A stretch of DNA of 22,840 nt from Chloroflexota bacterium. GTDB lineage: Bacteria; Chloroflexota; Dehalococcoidia; JABGRK01. Numbering within the stretch: position 1 is the stretch's first letter; each line of letters starts with the position of its first letter. Position numbers and translations under genes: made by a program. This document shows positions 7,174-17,212 of this stretch, one piece after another. The stretch is from contig DAOUZV010000002.1 in NCBI GenBank assembly GCA_030665485.1, positions 1 to 22,840 of the forward strand, given 5' to 3'. Below the pieces are notes generated by a model. The model had not been told where the DNA came from, ran no database searches, and saw only the letters and a list, made by a program, of their open reading frames with translations.

Positions 7174-8060
7174 ATCAGCACCTTACGCGGATGCCATTTG
7201 CCTATCGACGATTTATACCTGAGTAGTGCGATAAGTTCGCCATCCTCGGTATAGACGCGGCACCAGTCAATATCAGAGCCACTTTCGACGTTCAAATCCA
7301 CCGAGATGCCGTTTTTGATATCCTTTTCCATGTCGATACTGACGATAGCGGCAGGCATATGTGTTAATACCGAATCTACGGGGTGGAGCACGTCCCGCCA
7401 GTAGCCACCGTTAAACGCATCCTCAAGCTGCTCAATCGTAAGGCCATCTGCAATATCAAAAACGCCGTTTTTGAGGCGCACCAGACTCGCCAGATGCGCC
7501 CCGCAGCCAAGCGCTTGGCCGATATCATATGCCAGACTGCGAATATAAGTTCCTTTGCCGCATTCAACGTCGATGGTGAAGAAGGGCGGCTGCCATTCCA
7601 GCAGATCTATGCTGTATATATCGATTTTTCTCGGCTTGCGCTCAACCTCGACACCAGCGCGAGCCAGACGGTGCAGAGGAATTCCATCGCGCTTGAGTGC
7701 GCTGTACATGGGTGGAATCTGTTCTATGACACCGACGAAAGATGAGAGCAAATGTTCCAGTTGGCTTTTTTCGACAGATGAGCAATCCTCTTCGGCAATA
7801 ATACTACCGTCAGTATCGTATGTATCGGTAGCCACGCCAAGCATCATCTTCGCTCTGTATATCTTGCGGGAATTTGACAGAAACTCGACCACCCTGGTCG
7901 CCTTGCCCAGGCATACAGGAAGCACCCCTGTAGCGGCCCTATCCAGCGTGCCGGCATGCCCCACACGCCGCTCGCCGCTCAAGCGTCGTATCAGGGAGAC
8001 CATTGAGAAGGAACTCTTACCAACAGGCTTGATGATGTTTAAGATGCCATCTACGCTCAA
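7170..8060 (-). CDS. truB: tRNA pseudouridine(55) synthase TruB
   Basis: TruB makes pseudouridine-55 in the T loop of nearly all tRNAs. The catalytic motif RRVGHAGTLDRAATGVLPV holds the nucleophile Asp40. The N-terminal GILNIIKPVGKSS, the middle KIYRAKMMLGVATDTYDTDG and the RAGVEVERKPR and KGTYIRSLAYDIG segments are also typical. A PUA-like C-terminal piece follows, giving 296 aa. I chose TTG at 8060 as start. It overlaps the rbfA stop as TTGA, has GGAG 7 bases upstream and gives the normal N-terminus; a longer frame from 8096 would add 12 atypical residues inside rbfA. Coupling to rbfA is therefore expected. The stop overlaps that of the convergent PHP gene. Confidence 0.93.
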   Translation of the reverse strand: MSVDGILNIIKPVGKSSFSMVSLIRRLSGERRVGHAGTLDRAATGVLPVCLGKATRVVEFLSNSRKIYRAKMMLGVATDTYDTDGSIIAEEDCSSVEKSQLEHLLSSFVGVIEQIPPMYSALKRDGIPLHRLARAGVEVERKPRKIDIYSIDLLEWQPPFFTIDVECGKGTYIRSLAYDIGQALGCGAHLASLVRLKNGVFDIADGLTIEQLEDAFNGGYWRDVLHPVDSVLTHMPAAIVSIDMEKDIKNGISVDLNVESGSDIDWCRVYTEDGELIALLRYKSSIGKWHPRKVLI

Positions 8061-8428
8061 ACCTGATCTCCGTCGGTCTGAGCCTCTTCGGTACAAACCT
8101 GATCTATCAGCTCAAGCAGGTGAGCGCCCCGCTCAATGGAGTCATCCTGCTCAAAGATGAGCTCAGGGGTGTAGCGCATGGTGAGGCGCTGGCTCAGCTT
8201 TGTGCGAAGATATCCGGCGGCGGATTTCAAATGCTTGAGCGTTTCGCTTTTCTCATCTTCACTGCCCATCACGCTTATAAAAATCCTGGCGTGCTTAAGA
8301 TCGGCAGATGTGATTACCTGGGTTACGGTTGTAAGCTGACAAATTCTAGGATCTTTTACGCGGCGCTTGATGAGATCGCTTAGCTCCACCTGAATCGTGT
8401 CGTTAACTCTTTCGGTGCGTCGAGTCAT
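8057..8428 (-). CDS. rbfA: 30S ribosome-binding factor A
   Basis: RbfA assists late maturation of the 30S subunit and 16S rRNA 5' end processing, and is a cold-shock-related factor. The 123-aa protein has the KH-like RbfA pattern: RTERVNDTIQVELSDLIKRR at the start, VTQVITSADLKHARIFISVMG in the middle and RYTPELIFEQDDSIERGAHL near the end. The short acidic tail (CTEEAQTDGDQV) is ordinary. A strong GGAGGTGG site precedes the ATG. It lies 67 bases after infB, with no hairpin in the gap, and overlaps truB by four bases. The order nusA-ylxR-infB-rbfA-truB is a conserved bacterial arrangement. Confidence 0.95.
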   Translation of the reverse strand: MTRRTERVNDTIQVELSDLIKRRVKDPRICQLTTVTQVITSADLKHARIFISVMGSEDEKSETLKHLKSAAGYLRTKLSQRLTMRYTPELIFEQDDSIERGAHLLELIDQVCTEEAQTDGDQV

Positions 8429-8495
8429 CTTTCCACCTCCAGAACCGACTAAATATGAAACTACAAACTAGAGGAAACAAAAAGAGGAATTAATT

Positions 8496-10340
8496 TTATA
8501 CTTGTCCCCGGTGAGCCTCTTCCTGATGGTAGGATTCGATTATATCACCAACTTTAAAATCAGCAAATCCCTCAACGCCAATACCACACTCAAAACCGGT
8601 GAGGACCTCACGCGCATCATCCTTAAATCGCTTAAGGCTATTGATATTTGCTTCGTGGATCATCTCGCCAGCCCTGATTATACGAGCTAGTGCACCACGA
8701 TTCATCTTGCCATCGGTTATATACGATCCAGCAATCAAATCACGCTTACCCACCTTAAAAACGGCTCTAACCTCGGCATGACCGTCAACAACCTCTATTA
8801 TTACCGGCTCCAGTAAACCATTTAGAGCCTTCTCAACATCCTCAAGCAGATGGTATATAACATCGTAGGCGCGGATATCAACCCCTTCATTATCAGCTAG
8901 GCGGCGTGCCCCTTCTTCGGGACGGGTATTAAACCCTATCACAATAGCCTGAGATGCAACGGCCAAGAACACATCCTGCTCGGTAATAGTACCGGTACCG
9001 GTGTGGATTATTCTAACCTTTACTCCCTCAACTTCCAGCCTCTCAAGCGAGCTCTTTATCGGGTCTACACTGCCCTGTACATCGGTCTTAAGTATTATCT
9101 TCAGCTCTTTGACCGCACCGGACTTGATCTGCTTGTATATATCCTCCAGAGACAAAAGCTTGGCCGCCTGCATGGTCTCCGTCTCTTTCTCCCTCAGAGC
9201 TTTTTGCACCTGTGTCCTGGCAGTTTTATCATCGGTAACGGCCTTGAGTCCATCTCCAGCCACGGGCACTTTGTTTAGGCCCATAATCTCGACCGGCTTA
9301 GACGGCCCGGCCTTCCTGGCATGCTTACCCTTGTCATTGAACATGGCCTTTATCTTACCCCACGTATCTCCCACCACCACACTATCACCAACCTTCAAGG
9401 TCCCCTGCTGTATAAGTACCGTAGCCAAAGGCCCCTTGGTTGTATCCATCTCAGATTCTATAACCAGCCCCAGCGCTTTCCTCTCCGGATCGGCAGTGAG
9501 CTCCAGCATCTCAGCAACCAGCAGCAGGTGCTCAAGAAGATCGGGGATACCCTCACCCGTCTTGGCTGACAGCGGTATACATATAATCTCACCGCCCCAT
9601 TCCTCTATAAGGAGATTGTGTTCGGTAAGCTGTTGTTTCACCCTGTCGACATCGGCTTCGGGCTTGTCTATTTTGTTTACTGCAATTACGATAGGCACTT
9701 CGGCAGCCTTGGCGTGGTTTATGGCCTCAATAGTCTGCGGCATAATACCATCATCTGCAGCCACCACCAGAATGGCTATATCGGTCACATGGGCGCCACG
9801 AGCGCGCATAGCGGTAAATGCCTCATGGCCCGGCGTATCAAGGAAGGTTATTTTCTGTTCCTTGACCTCCACTTGGTAAGCGCCGATGTGCTGGGTAATA
9901 CCTCCGGCCTCACTGTCCATAACGTTGGTCTGACGAATGGCATCCAGCAGCCGGGTCTTACCATGATCTACGTGCCCCATAATGGTTATCACCGGCGGGC
10001 GCGGCTGCCGGTTACTCTCGTCATCTATGGCAAACCTATGGTACTTGGGCGCCTCATTGACCTGCTCGACTGAAGGCTCTTCATGCACTTCAACCTCAAG
10101 GTCTTTGGCAACCATTGCGGCGGTATTATAATCGATCAACTGGTTGATGGTGACCATAATCCCTTTTTTCATAAGGGCTTTTATAACGGTAATCGGATCA
10201 ACATCAATAAGGTCACCGAGATGTTTTACGGTAAGACTGCTGGGCACGCCTATGCCACGCTTGGCCTTCTTCTTGGTGCCAGCAGGTTTAGTACTTTTTT
10301 TTGCAGCAGAAGCCTCTGTCATCTGGCTACTCTCAATCAC
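8496..10340 (-). CDS. infB: Translation initiation factor IF-2
   Basis: IF-2 is the GTPase that places initiator fMet-tRNA on the 30S subunit and promotes 50S joining. All GTPase motifs are present: G1 GHVDHGKT (122-129), switch I GGITQHIG, G3 DTPGH (168-172), G4 NKID (222-225) and G5 SAK. The later domains run to a VGDIIESYHQEE ending. The IF2N domain is represented once (about 34-85), and the long charged N-terminal linker of E. coli IF-2 is missing, so the protein is short (614 aa). The start is GTG at 10340, 9 bases after the ylxR stop. ATG at 10322 (codon 7) with GAGAG upstream is an alternative and may be the real or a second start. Confidence 0.96.
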   Translation of the reverse strand: MIESSQMTEASAAKKSTKPAGTKKKAKRGIGVPSSLTVKHLGDLIDVDPITVIKALMKKGIMVTINQLIDYNTAAMVAKDLEVEVHEEPSVEQVNEAPKYHRFAIDDESNRQPRPPVITIMGHVDHGKTRLLDAIRQTNVMDSEAGGITQHIGAYQVEVKEQKITFLDTPGHEAFTAMRARGAHVTDIAILVVAADDGIMPQTIEAINHAKAAEVPIVIAVNKIDKPEADVDRVKQQLTEHNLLIEEWGGEIICIPLSAKTGEGIPDLLEHLLLVAEMLELTADPERKALGLVIESEMDTTKGPLATVLIQQGTLKVGDSVVVGDTWGKIKAMFNDKGKHARKAGPSKPVEIMGLNKVPVAGDGLKAVTDDKTARTQVQKALREKETETMQAAKLLSLEDIYKQIKSGAVKELKIILKTDVQGSVDPIKSSLERLEVEGVKVRIIHTGTGTITEQDVFLAVASQAIVIGFNTRPEEGARRLADNEGVDIRAYDVIYHLLEDVEKALNGLLEPVIIEVVDGHAEVRAVFKVGKRDLIAGSYITDGKMNRGALARIIRAGEMIHEANINSLKRFKDDAREVLTGFECGIGVEGFADFKVGDIIESYHQEEAHRGQV

Positions 10341-10349
10341 TTCTTCTAT

Positions 10350-10607
10350 TTACTTGCTCCAAAGTTTTTTGCTATATTGCAAAAGTTTAACTTTATCTTC
10401 CTGTAGAACCTGCGCTTTGAGCGCATTTTCCAAGCGGTTTCCTTTAAACGCCTTCTCCCAACATGAACCTGAAGGACACACATAAGCGCCCCGCCCCGGT
10501 TTCTTACCACTTAGATCCAGATCTGCTTTCCCCCCATTATTTACCACCCGGATCAACTCGCCCTTCGACTTAACCTGACGGCATCCCAAACAGGTGCGCT
10601 GAGGCAT
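10350..10607 (-). CDS. ylxR: YlxR family RNA-binding protein
   Basis: This small basic protein (85 aa) matches the YlxR family, a cytoplasmic RNA-binding or nucleoid-associated protein encoded between nusA and infB in many bacteria. It begins MPQRTCLGCRQVKSKGELIRV and carries the family motif GRGAYVCP, then a CWEKAFKGNRLENAL segment. I chose ATG 10607, 10 bases after the nusA stop, with AGG and GAG ribosome-site bases in the nusA tail; a longer open frame from 10730 merely reads the basic repeats of nusA in another frame. The two N-terminal cysteines and the later two resemble a possible metal site, but that is inference. Confidence 0.92.
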   Translation of the reverse strand: MPQRTCLGCRQVKSKGELIRVVNNGGKADLDLSGKKPGRGAYVCPSGSCWEKAFKGNRLENALKAQVLQEDKVKLLQYSKKLWSK

Positions 10608-10617
10608 ATTACTCTGC

Positions 10618-12102
<1,485 letters not shown>

Positions 12103-12126
12103 GTTCCCTTATTTTTCTCCTTTACC

Positions 12127-12154
12127 AAACAAAAAAGTGGGTCAGACCCACTTT
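12127..12154 (-). terminator. Intrinsic terminator-like hairpin in the nusA leader (candidate attenuator)
   Basis: On the minus strand, AAAGTGGGTC and GACCCACTTT (12134-12154) form a perfect inverted repeat around one base, giving a 9-bp stem with a 3-nt loop in RNA. It is followed by a run of six T including the stem end, then GTTT. It lies 31 bases before the nusA ATG and downstream of the best nusA promoter. It could therefore end proS read-through, attenuate nusA, or both. Confidence 0.75.
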
Positions 12155-12167
12155 AAATAATCCTCAT

Positions 12168-12226
12168 CCTCTTAACCGCAAAATTATAGCACGACTATAC
12201 GAATCGCGCAAGTATGCCTCTTAACC
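12168..12226 (-). promoter_or_regulatory. Putative nusA operon promoter flanked by a 10-bp direct repeat
   Basis: On the minus strand, TTGCGC (-35, 12206-12211) and a perfect TATAAT (-10, 12183-12188) are separated by 17 bases, predicting a start near 12176. Identical decamers GGTTAAGAGG lie just upstream of the -35 (12217-12226) and at the predicted start (12168-12177). The leader would be about 74 nt and include the hairpin at 12134-12154. The promoter is a sequence prediction; a regulatory role for the repeats is inference. Confidence 0.6.
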
Positions 12227-12247
12227 CATCATATTTTGCTACTATCC

Positions 12248-13951
12248 TTATAAATTGTCAAGTAGCCCCTTTATTTTTTCGACAGCGTTGTCGATGAAAA
12301 CCAACTCAGATTCCTTCTCAGCCCGACGTTTGACCTCAACACCACCGTTGCTCAGGCTTTTGGGACTAACCAGCAGGCGGATGGGCATGCCCAGCAGATC
12401 GGCATCGTTGAACTTAACTCCCGGTGACTCGTTGCGGTCGTCGAAAAGGACTTCGACACCTGCATCAGCAAGATCGCGGTGCAGTGATTCAGCAGCGCTT
12501 ACCACTTCTGCAGAACGGTCCATGCTCAGTGCACATAGGTAAACATGGTACGGAGCGATTGGAACCGGCCAGACGATACCCTTTTCATCGTGGTTCTGCT
12601 CAATGGCCGACGCCAGCAGCCTGCCCACACCTATGCCGTAGCACCCCATAACCACCGGCTTTTGCTCACCAGCTTTGTCGAGGTAATAAGCTCCCGCTTT
12701 CTCACTGTACACCGTGCCCAGCTTGAACACGTGCCCCACCTCGATACCTTTTACCGATTTGAGCTTGCCTCCGCACTTTACACACCGCTGTCCAGGGCGT
12801 GCCAGCGCTATGTCGGTGATAACGTCGACATCAAAATCGCGTGGATAGTTAGCGTTACTCAGATGATAGTCAGGCTTGTTGGCACCTACGACGAAGTTAC
12901 TGCCCATGTTTATCGAATCATCGGCGATGGATTTAATACCCTTAAGTCCGACAAGTGATGCAGAGCCAGCCTCGATGCCCATAGCCTTAACCTCATCGTC
13001 AGTGGCCATCCGCAGGTCGGCGCACTTAAGCACGTTCTTGAGCTTTATCTCGTTCACCTCAAGATCGCCCCTGATTGTGACGAATACGAAATCGCCGTCG
13101 GCGATGTAGAAAACGGCCTTGAGTGTTTTGTTCTTGCTTATACCGAGGAAAGCTGCCACATCTTCGATGGTCTTGGCACCGGGTGTGAATACCTCCTCAA
13201 TCGGCAAAGGCTGCTCCATTTTGGGTATAGCCCTAACCGAAACAGCCCTCTCCTCGTTGGCAGCATAATCACACTTGGAGCAAAATATAATCTCGTCTTC
13301 TCCCGACTCGGCCACCACCATAAACTCGTGCGAATCCTTACCGCCTATCGCCCCGCTGTCCGCCTCAACAACAAGGTAATCCAGTCCACAGCGGCTATAA
13401 ATGTTCTTGTAGGCCTGCAAAGCCTTTTTGTAATTCACATCCAGTGCATCGGAATCGGTATCGAAGGTATATAGGTCCTTCATGGCAAACTCGCGCACAC
13501 GCACCAGTCCGCCGCGGGATCTGGGCTCGTCGCGGAACTTGGTCTGTATCTGGTAAAGCAACAGCGGCATATCACGGTAGCTCTGTATGTTGTAGCGCGC
13601 CAGTTCGGTAACAACCTCTTCATGAGTGGGAGCAGGCACCATCTTGCGCTCTTTTCGATCGGCGAGCGTCAGCAATACCTGACCTAATGCCAGGTCGCGG
13701 CCGCTTCTTTCCCACAGTTCATGCGGCTGCAGCGTCGGCATTAAAAGCTCCTGCCCGCCTATGGCGTCCATCTCTTGCCGTATAATGTTTTCTATTTTCT
13801 TATGCACCCGCCACGCCAGCGGCAGATAGGCATATACTCCGGCCGCTATCTGGTGTATCATGCCCGCCTTGAGTAATAGCTGGTGACTTATGGTATCGGC
13901 ATCGCTGGGCACATCGCGTAGAGTCTTACCGAACAGATTGGATACGCGCAT
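12248..13951 (-). CDS. proS: Prolyl-tRNA synthetase, bacterial type with editing domain
   Basis: ProRS charges tRNA-Pro. The 567-aa length and layout are those of the bacterial form: the class II catalytic core with motif 2 at FRDEPRSRGGLVRVREFAMKDLYTF, an inserted editing (INS/YbaK-like) domain at about 225-400 that hydrolyses Ala-tRNA-Pro, motif 3 at GCYGIGVGRLLAS (from residue 436) and a C-terminal anticodon-binding domain with GVEVLFDDRNESPGVKFNDADLLG. The CSKCDYAANEERA and CVKCGG segments are usual in this subtype. ATG 13951 has GAGG upstream, and the gene lies 39 bases after ispG. It is the last gene of the long rpsB-led operon; the next downstream gene, nusA, has its own promoter. Confidence 0.96.
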   Translation of the reverse strand: MRVSNLFGKTLRDVPSDADTISHQLLLKAGMIHQIAAGVYAYLPLAWRVHKKIENIIRQEMDAIGGQELLMPTLQPHELWERSGRDLALGQVLLTLADRKERKMVPAPTHEEVVTELARYNIQSYRDMPLLLYQIQTKFRDEPRSRGGLVRVREFAMKDLYTFDTDSDALDVNYKKALQAYKNIYSRCGLDYLVVEADSGAIGGKDSHEFMVVAESGEDEIIFCSKCDYAANEERAVSVRAIPKMEQPLPIEEVFTPGAKTIEDVAAFLGISKNKTLKAVFYIADGDFVFVTIRGDLEVNEIKLKNVLKCADLRMATDDEVKAMGIEAGSASLVGLKGIKSIADDSINMGSNFVVGANKPDYHLSNANYPRDFDVDVITDIALARPGQRCVKCGGKLKSVKGIEVGHVFKLGTVYSEKAGAYYLDKAGEQKPVVMGCYGIGVGRLLASAIEQNHDEKGIVWPVPIAPYHVYLCALSMDRSAEVVSAAESLHRDLADAGVEVLFDDRNESPGVKFNDADLLGMPIRLLVSPKSLSNGGVEVKRRAEKESELVFIDNAVEKIKGLLDNL

Positions 13952-13990
13952 ATTTTAATCCTCTTCAAAATCGATAAACTAGCCCTTAGT

Positions 13991-15037
13991 TTAAACCTTT
14001 TCCACCTCGCTCAGCAACGCCTCAAGATAATTCTTTTCCTCGACCGTCCCAACGATCTCGCCCTTTCTGAAAATGGCTCCCCTGCCCTTGCCGCAGGCAA
14101 TGCCCACATCGGCGTCGCGTGCCTCACCCGGCCCGTTCACTTCGCAGCCCATCACCGCAACCGTAACCACCTTGGTCATTTTAAACAGGTGCTGTTCGAC
14201 AGCAAGTGCCAGTGCAGCAACATCCACGTCAGCACGCCCGCACGACGGACACGATATTAGGGTCGCCCCCCGTTGCCTCAGGTTCAGCGATTTGAGTATG
14301 TCGTATGCTACGGGCAACTCCTGTACCGGGTCTCCGCTTAAGGAAACGCGCATGCTGTCACCGATGCCCTCGTATAGAAGGATACCAAGGCCTACAGCCG
14401 TGCGTACTGAGCCGCTTCTCGGCAATCCTGCTTCTGTGATGCCAAGGTGGAGCGGATACGGTACCATCTGCGCTATCCTGCGATTGGCCTCCACCGTGGT
14501 GGGAACGTCAAACGCCTTGCAGGATATTTCGATATTTTCGAATCCATTGTTTTCGAGAAGGCGAACCTCTTTGAGTGCAGCGTTGACCATCTGATCGACA
14601 CGTGATTTCTTGGGATCAGCGTCTTTAGGCAGGCTACCCGCGTTGACTCCGATGCGGATAGGTATACTGCGACCTTTGGCAGCGTCGACAACAGCCTTGA
14701 CCCGATCGTCATCGCCTATGTTGCCAGGATTGATTCTGACCTGGTCGACCCCGATTTCAATTGAGGCCAGTGCCAGACGATAGTCAAAGTGAACGTCGGC
14801 GATGATCGGAATGGATGAATCCTTTTTGATCGATATTAGTGCCTGCGCCGCTTCGGTATCAGGCACAGCAATGCGCACTATCTCACAGCCGTATTCAACA
14901 AGTTGGGTGATCTGGTTGATCGTGGCAGGCGCATCACGCGTATCGGTGTTGGTCATCGACTGCACAATAACAGGAGCAGTGCCGCCAACGGTCACCGCAC
15001 CAACGTTTATCGGTTTTGAAAACCTGCGTTTAATCAC
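13991..15037 (-). CDS. ispG: 4-Hydroxy-3-methylbut-2-enyl diphosphate synthase IspG (GcpE)
   Basis: IspG is the [4Fe-4S] enzyme of the MEP pathway that reduces ME-cPP to HMBPP. The TIM-barrel part begins with VGAVTVGGTAPVIVQSMTNTDTRD. The cluster ligands Cys263 and Cys266 (ISCPSCGRAD) and Cys298 (VMGCEVNGPGEA) are all present, with the Glu of NGPGEA after them, at the spacing of the E. coli enzyme. The length is 348 aa. The GTG start overlaps the rseP stop as GTGA, and GGGAG lies about 9 bases upstream, so translation is probably coupled. dxr, another MEP enzyme, is two genes upstream in the same operon. Confidence 0.96.
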   Translation of the reverse strand: MIKRRFSKPINVGAVTVGGTAPVIVQSMTNTDTRDAPATINQITQLVEYGCEIVRIAVPDTEAAQALISIKKDSSIPIIADVHFDYRLALASIEIGVDQVRINPGNIGDDDRVKAVVDAAKGRSIPIRIGVNAGSLPKDADPKKSRVDQMVNAALKEVRLLENNGFENIEISCKAFDVPTTVEANRRIAQMVPYPLHLGITEAGLPRSGSVRTAVGLGILLYEGIGDSMRVSLSGDPVQELPVAYDILKSLNLRQRGATLISCPSCGRADVDVAALALAVEQHLFKMTKVVTVAVMGCEVNGPGEARDADVGIACGKGRGAIFRKGEIVGTVEEKNYLEALLSEVEKV

Positions 15038-16089
15038 GGAAACAGGCTCCCACCAGAAATAAGCCGGGCTATATCGCGATAGCCCACGACAACGAATATC
15101 GACAATATTATTACCAGCCCAATCATCTGCGCCGCCGCCCGTTTTTTAAGCGATACGCGCTTGCCGCCGCGTATTATCTCGATCAGTACAAACAGGATAT
15201 GTCCTCCGTCAAACACGGGTATCGGCAGCAGGTTGGCTATGCCTATGGTCATGCTTATCATCGCCGCCCACATCAGCACCATCGAGGCACCAAGAGGTAT
15301 TATATCAGCAGTCAAATCGGCCACCCCGATGGGTCCAACCACATCAAAGGTGGCGCCTCCGGTAAACAGGTCAGCCACCCAACCACCAAAGGCCGCATAC
15401 ATACGCCACGCCTCGGTAAAGCCGGTTGAAATCGCCCTCCAGCCACTTTCCTTCCCCATGATAGTTCTAACCGCTACAAGGGTCACTCCCGCCTTGAATA
15501 CGCCGTCCTCTTCAATGTAATTTGCACTTATCGTTATCGGCTGCTCAACGCCGCCTCTCTCTATCTCAAGCACCAGGTCTGCCTCAGGGTCGGCGTTCAG
15601 CGCATCGCCGAAATCACTGGTGTAAACCAGATCATCCCCGTTGGCGGTAAGCAGTACATCGTCCTTTAGCAGTCCGGCCGCCTGAGCGGCAGATCCACCT
15701 TTCACGCTGTAAACCTTTACCCCCTCCACATCAACCGGGTGGGGTATGGCAACGGCAATTATCATCAGCAAAAACGGCAGCAACAGGTTCATAATCGATC
15801 CGGCGGCAAACACCAAAATGCGCGAGCCGTATCCTTTACTCTGCAGCCCGCGCTCCTCCTCGACATCCTGCTCGCCCGCCATCTTGGTAAAACCGCCAAG
15901 GGGAATCAGGTTAAGAGAGTATTCGGTCTCCCCTTTTTTGAAGGCAAACAGTCGTGGCGGAAAACCGATGCCGAACTCGTCCACCTTAACACCGCGCCAC
16001 TTGGCGGCCACAAGATGCCCCAGCTCGTGCACAAAGACGATAACGCCTAGTATCAAGGCAAAGATTACAAGTGTGATGAGTATGCTCAT
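15034..16089 (-). CDS. rseP: RseP-type site-2 membrane zinc metalloprotease
   Basis: Site-2 proteases cut transmembrane segments of anti-sigma factors and leftover signal peptides within the membrane. The zinc motif HELGH is at residues 21-25 in the first membrane helix, and the second motif NLLPIPVFDGGH is near residue 290. A single PDZ domain lies at about 115-190 (KVYSVKGGSAAQAAGLLKDDVLLTANG), followed by further membrane helices to the C-terminus. The 351-aa length fits the one-PDZ form common in Gram-positive and Chloroflexota bacteria. It begins one base after the dxr stop and overlaps ispG. No anti-sigma factor gene is in the window, so its substrate is unknown. Confidence 0.94.
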   Translation of the reverse strand: MSILITLVIFALILGVIVFVHELGHLVAAKWRGVKVDEFGIGFPPRLFAFKKGETEYSLNLIPLGGFTKMAGEQDVEEERGLQSKGYGSRILVFAAGSIMNLLLPFLLMIIAVAIPHPVDVEGVKVYSVKGGSAAQAAGLLKDDVLLTANGDDLVYTSDFGDALNADPEADLVLEIERGGVEQPITISANYIEEDGVFKAGVTLVAVRTIMGKESGWRAISTGFTEAWRMYAAFGGWVADLFTGGATFDVVGPIGVADLTADIIPLGASMVLMWAAMISMTIGIANLLPIPVFDGGHILFVLIEIIRGGKRVSLKKRAAAQMIGLVIILSIFVVVGYRDIARLISGGSLFP

Positions 16090-16090
16090 A

Positions 16091-17212
16091 TCAAACCACG
16101 CTCACTATATACTCTCTGGCCCAGCCATCGGCGGCTAGAATCTGCTCCAGGGTTGGATTATCCATAGACCGATGTGCGCCCAGCGCTTTTTCTACCAGCC
16201 TGGGTATATCCATCAATCCTATTTTACCATCGAGGAAAAGCCCCACAGCCACCTCGTCAGCAGCACTCAGTACCGCGGGATAGGTGCCTCCTTTTTCGAT
16301 AGCCTCAATAGATAAACGTAAACAGGGGAAATTTGCCATATCCGGACGATCGAAGTTAAAAGATTTGAGCTGGTCGAAATCGATGCACGGCAGCGCCTCG
16401 TTGTACCAGCGCTTGGGATAGGACAGAGCGTACTGAATCGGCAGCCTCATGTCGGGATATCCCAGTTGCGCCTTCACCGAGCCGTCGTCGTACTCCACCA
16501 TGGAGTGAATCACGCTTTCGGGGTGGATGAGTACTTTTATTCTATCGACAGGGACATCGAACAGCCAGTGCGCCTCGATAACCTCCATACCCTTGTTCAT
16601 AAGAGTTGCTGAATCGATTGTGACCTTCCTGCCCATCTGCCAGGTAGGGTGCTTCAGCGCATCTGAAGCGATGACCTTGGAAAGTTCTTCGGGTGATAGA
16701 CTACGGAATGGCCCGCCGGAGGCGGTGAGGATGATCTGACGAATGCTTTTGCGATCCTCACCCACGAGGCACTGCCATATGGCGCTGTGCTCACTATCCA
16801 CCGGGTAGATTTCTACGCCATGCTTGGTCGCCTTCGCCATAACTATCTGGCCAGCCATCACCAGCACTTCCTTGTTGGCCAGTGCCACATTCTTACCGGC
16901 ACGTATCGCTGCCAGCGTGGGGCTCAGCCCCGCCTTGCCCGCCGTGGCGACAACTACCAAGTCGACGTCGGGATGCGCTGCGATTTCATCTATAGACAAA
17001 CGAGCAACGCCGGATGGGAAATCACCGTTGGTTAAAGATACAAACTTGGGATTGAACTCCGAGGCCTGCTCTGCAAGCAAAGCGGCATTGTTGCCAGCAG
17101 CCAACGCCACAACTTCGAGTCTGTCAGGGAAGGCCCGCGCCACATCAAGCGTCTGCCGCCCAATGGAACCGGTACTTCCCAATATGGCAAGTCTTTTTAC
17201 ATTATTACCCAT
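16091..17212 (-). CDS. dxr: 1-Deoxy-D-xylulose 5-phosphate reductoisomerase
   Basis: Dxr (IspC) converts DXP to MEP with NADPH, the committed step of the MEP pathway and the fosmidomycin target. The NADPH-binding LAILGSTGSIGRQTLDV is at the N-terminus. Substrate and metal residues appear in ALANKEVLVMAG, YPVDSEHSAIWQCL (metal Asp and Glu), TASGGPFR, HPTWQMGRKVTIDSATLMNKGMEVIEAHWLF and HPESVIHSMVEYDDGS. The length (373 aa) is typical. Its ATG lies inside the end of cdsA (16-base overlap) with no strong ribosome site, so coupling to cdsA translation is likely. Confidence 0.96.
   Translation of the reverse strand: MGNNVKRLAILGSTGSIGRQTLDVARAFPDRLEVVALAAGNNAALLAEQASEFNPKFVSLTNGDFPSGVARLSIDEIAAHPDVDLVVVATAGKAGLSPTLAAIRAGKNVALANKEVLVMAGQIVMAKATKHGVEIYPVDSEHSAIWQCLVGEDRKSIRQIILTASGGPFRSLSPEELSKVIASDALKHPTWQMGRKVTIDSATLMNKGMEVIEAHWLFDVPVDRIKVLIHPESVIHSMVEYDDGSVKAQLGYPDMRLPIQYALSYPKRWYNEALPCIDFDQLKSFNFDRPDMANFPCLRLSIEAIEKGGTYPAVLSAADEVAVGLFLDGKIGLMDIPRLVEKALGAHRSMDNPTLEQILAADGWAREYIVSVV

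Noticed and set aside
9001..9879. A 292-residue open frame on the plus strand opposite infB
   Set aside because: It is the antisense of the well-conserved IF-2 GTPase and translation domains. Its composition is Ser/Thr/Pro-rich with no recognisable domain, and no ribosome site precedes it.
12155..12171. Mini-ORF (ATG AGG ATT ATT TAA) on the minus strand just before the nusA leader hairpin
   Set aside because: AAGAGG directly abuts the ATG with no spacing, so it would be a poor ribosome site, and the four-residue peptide has no regulatory codon run. Not enough for leader-peptide attenuation.
14073..14594. 173-residue plus-strand open frame opposite ispG
   Set aside because: Antisense shadow of the conserved IspG C-terminal and barrel regions; no motif or ribosome site.
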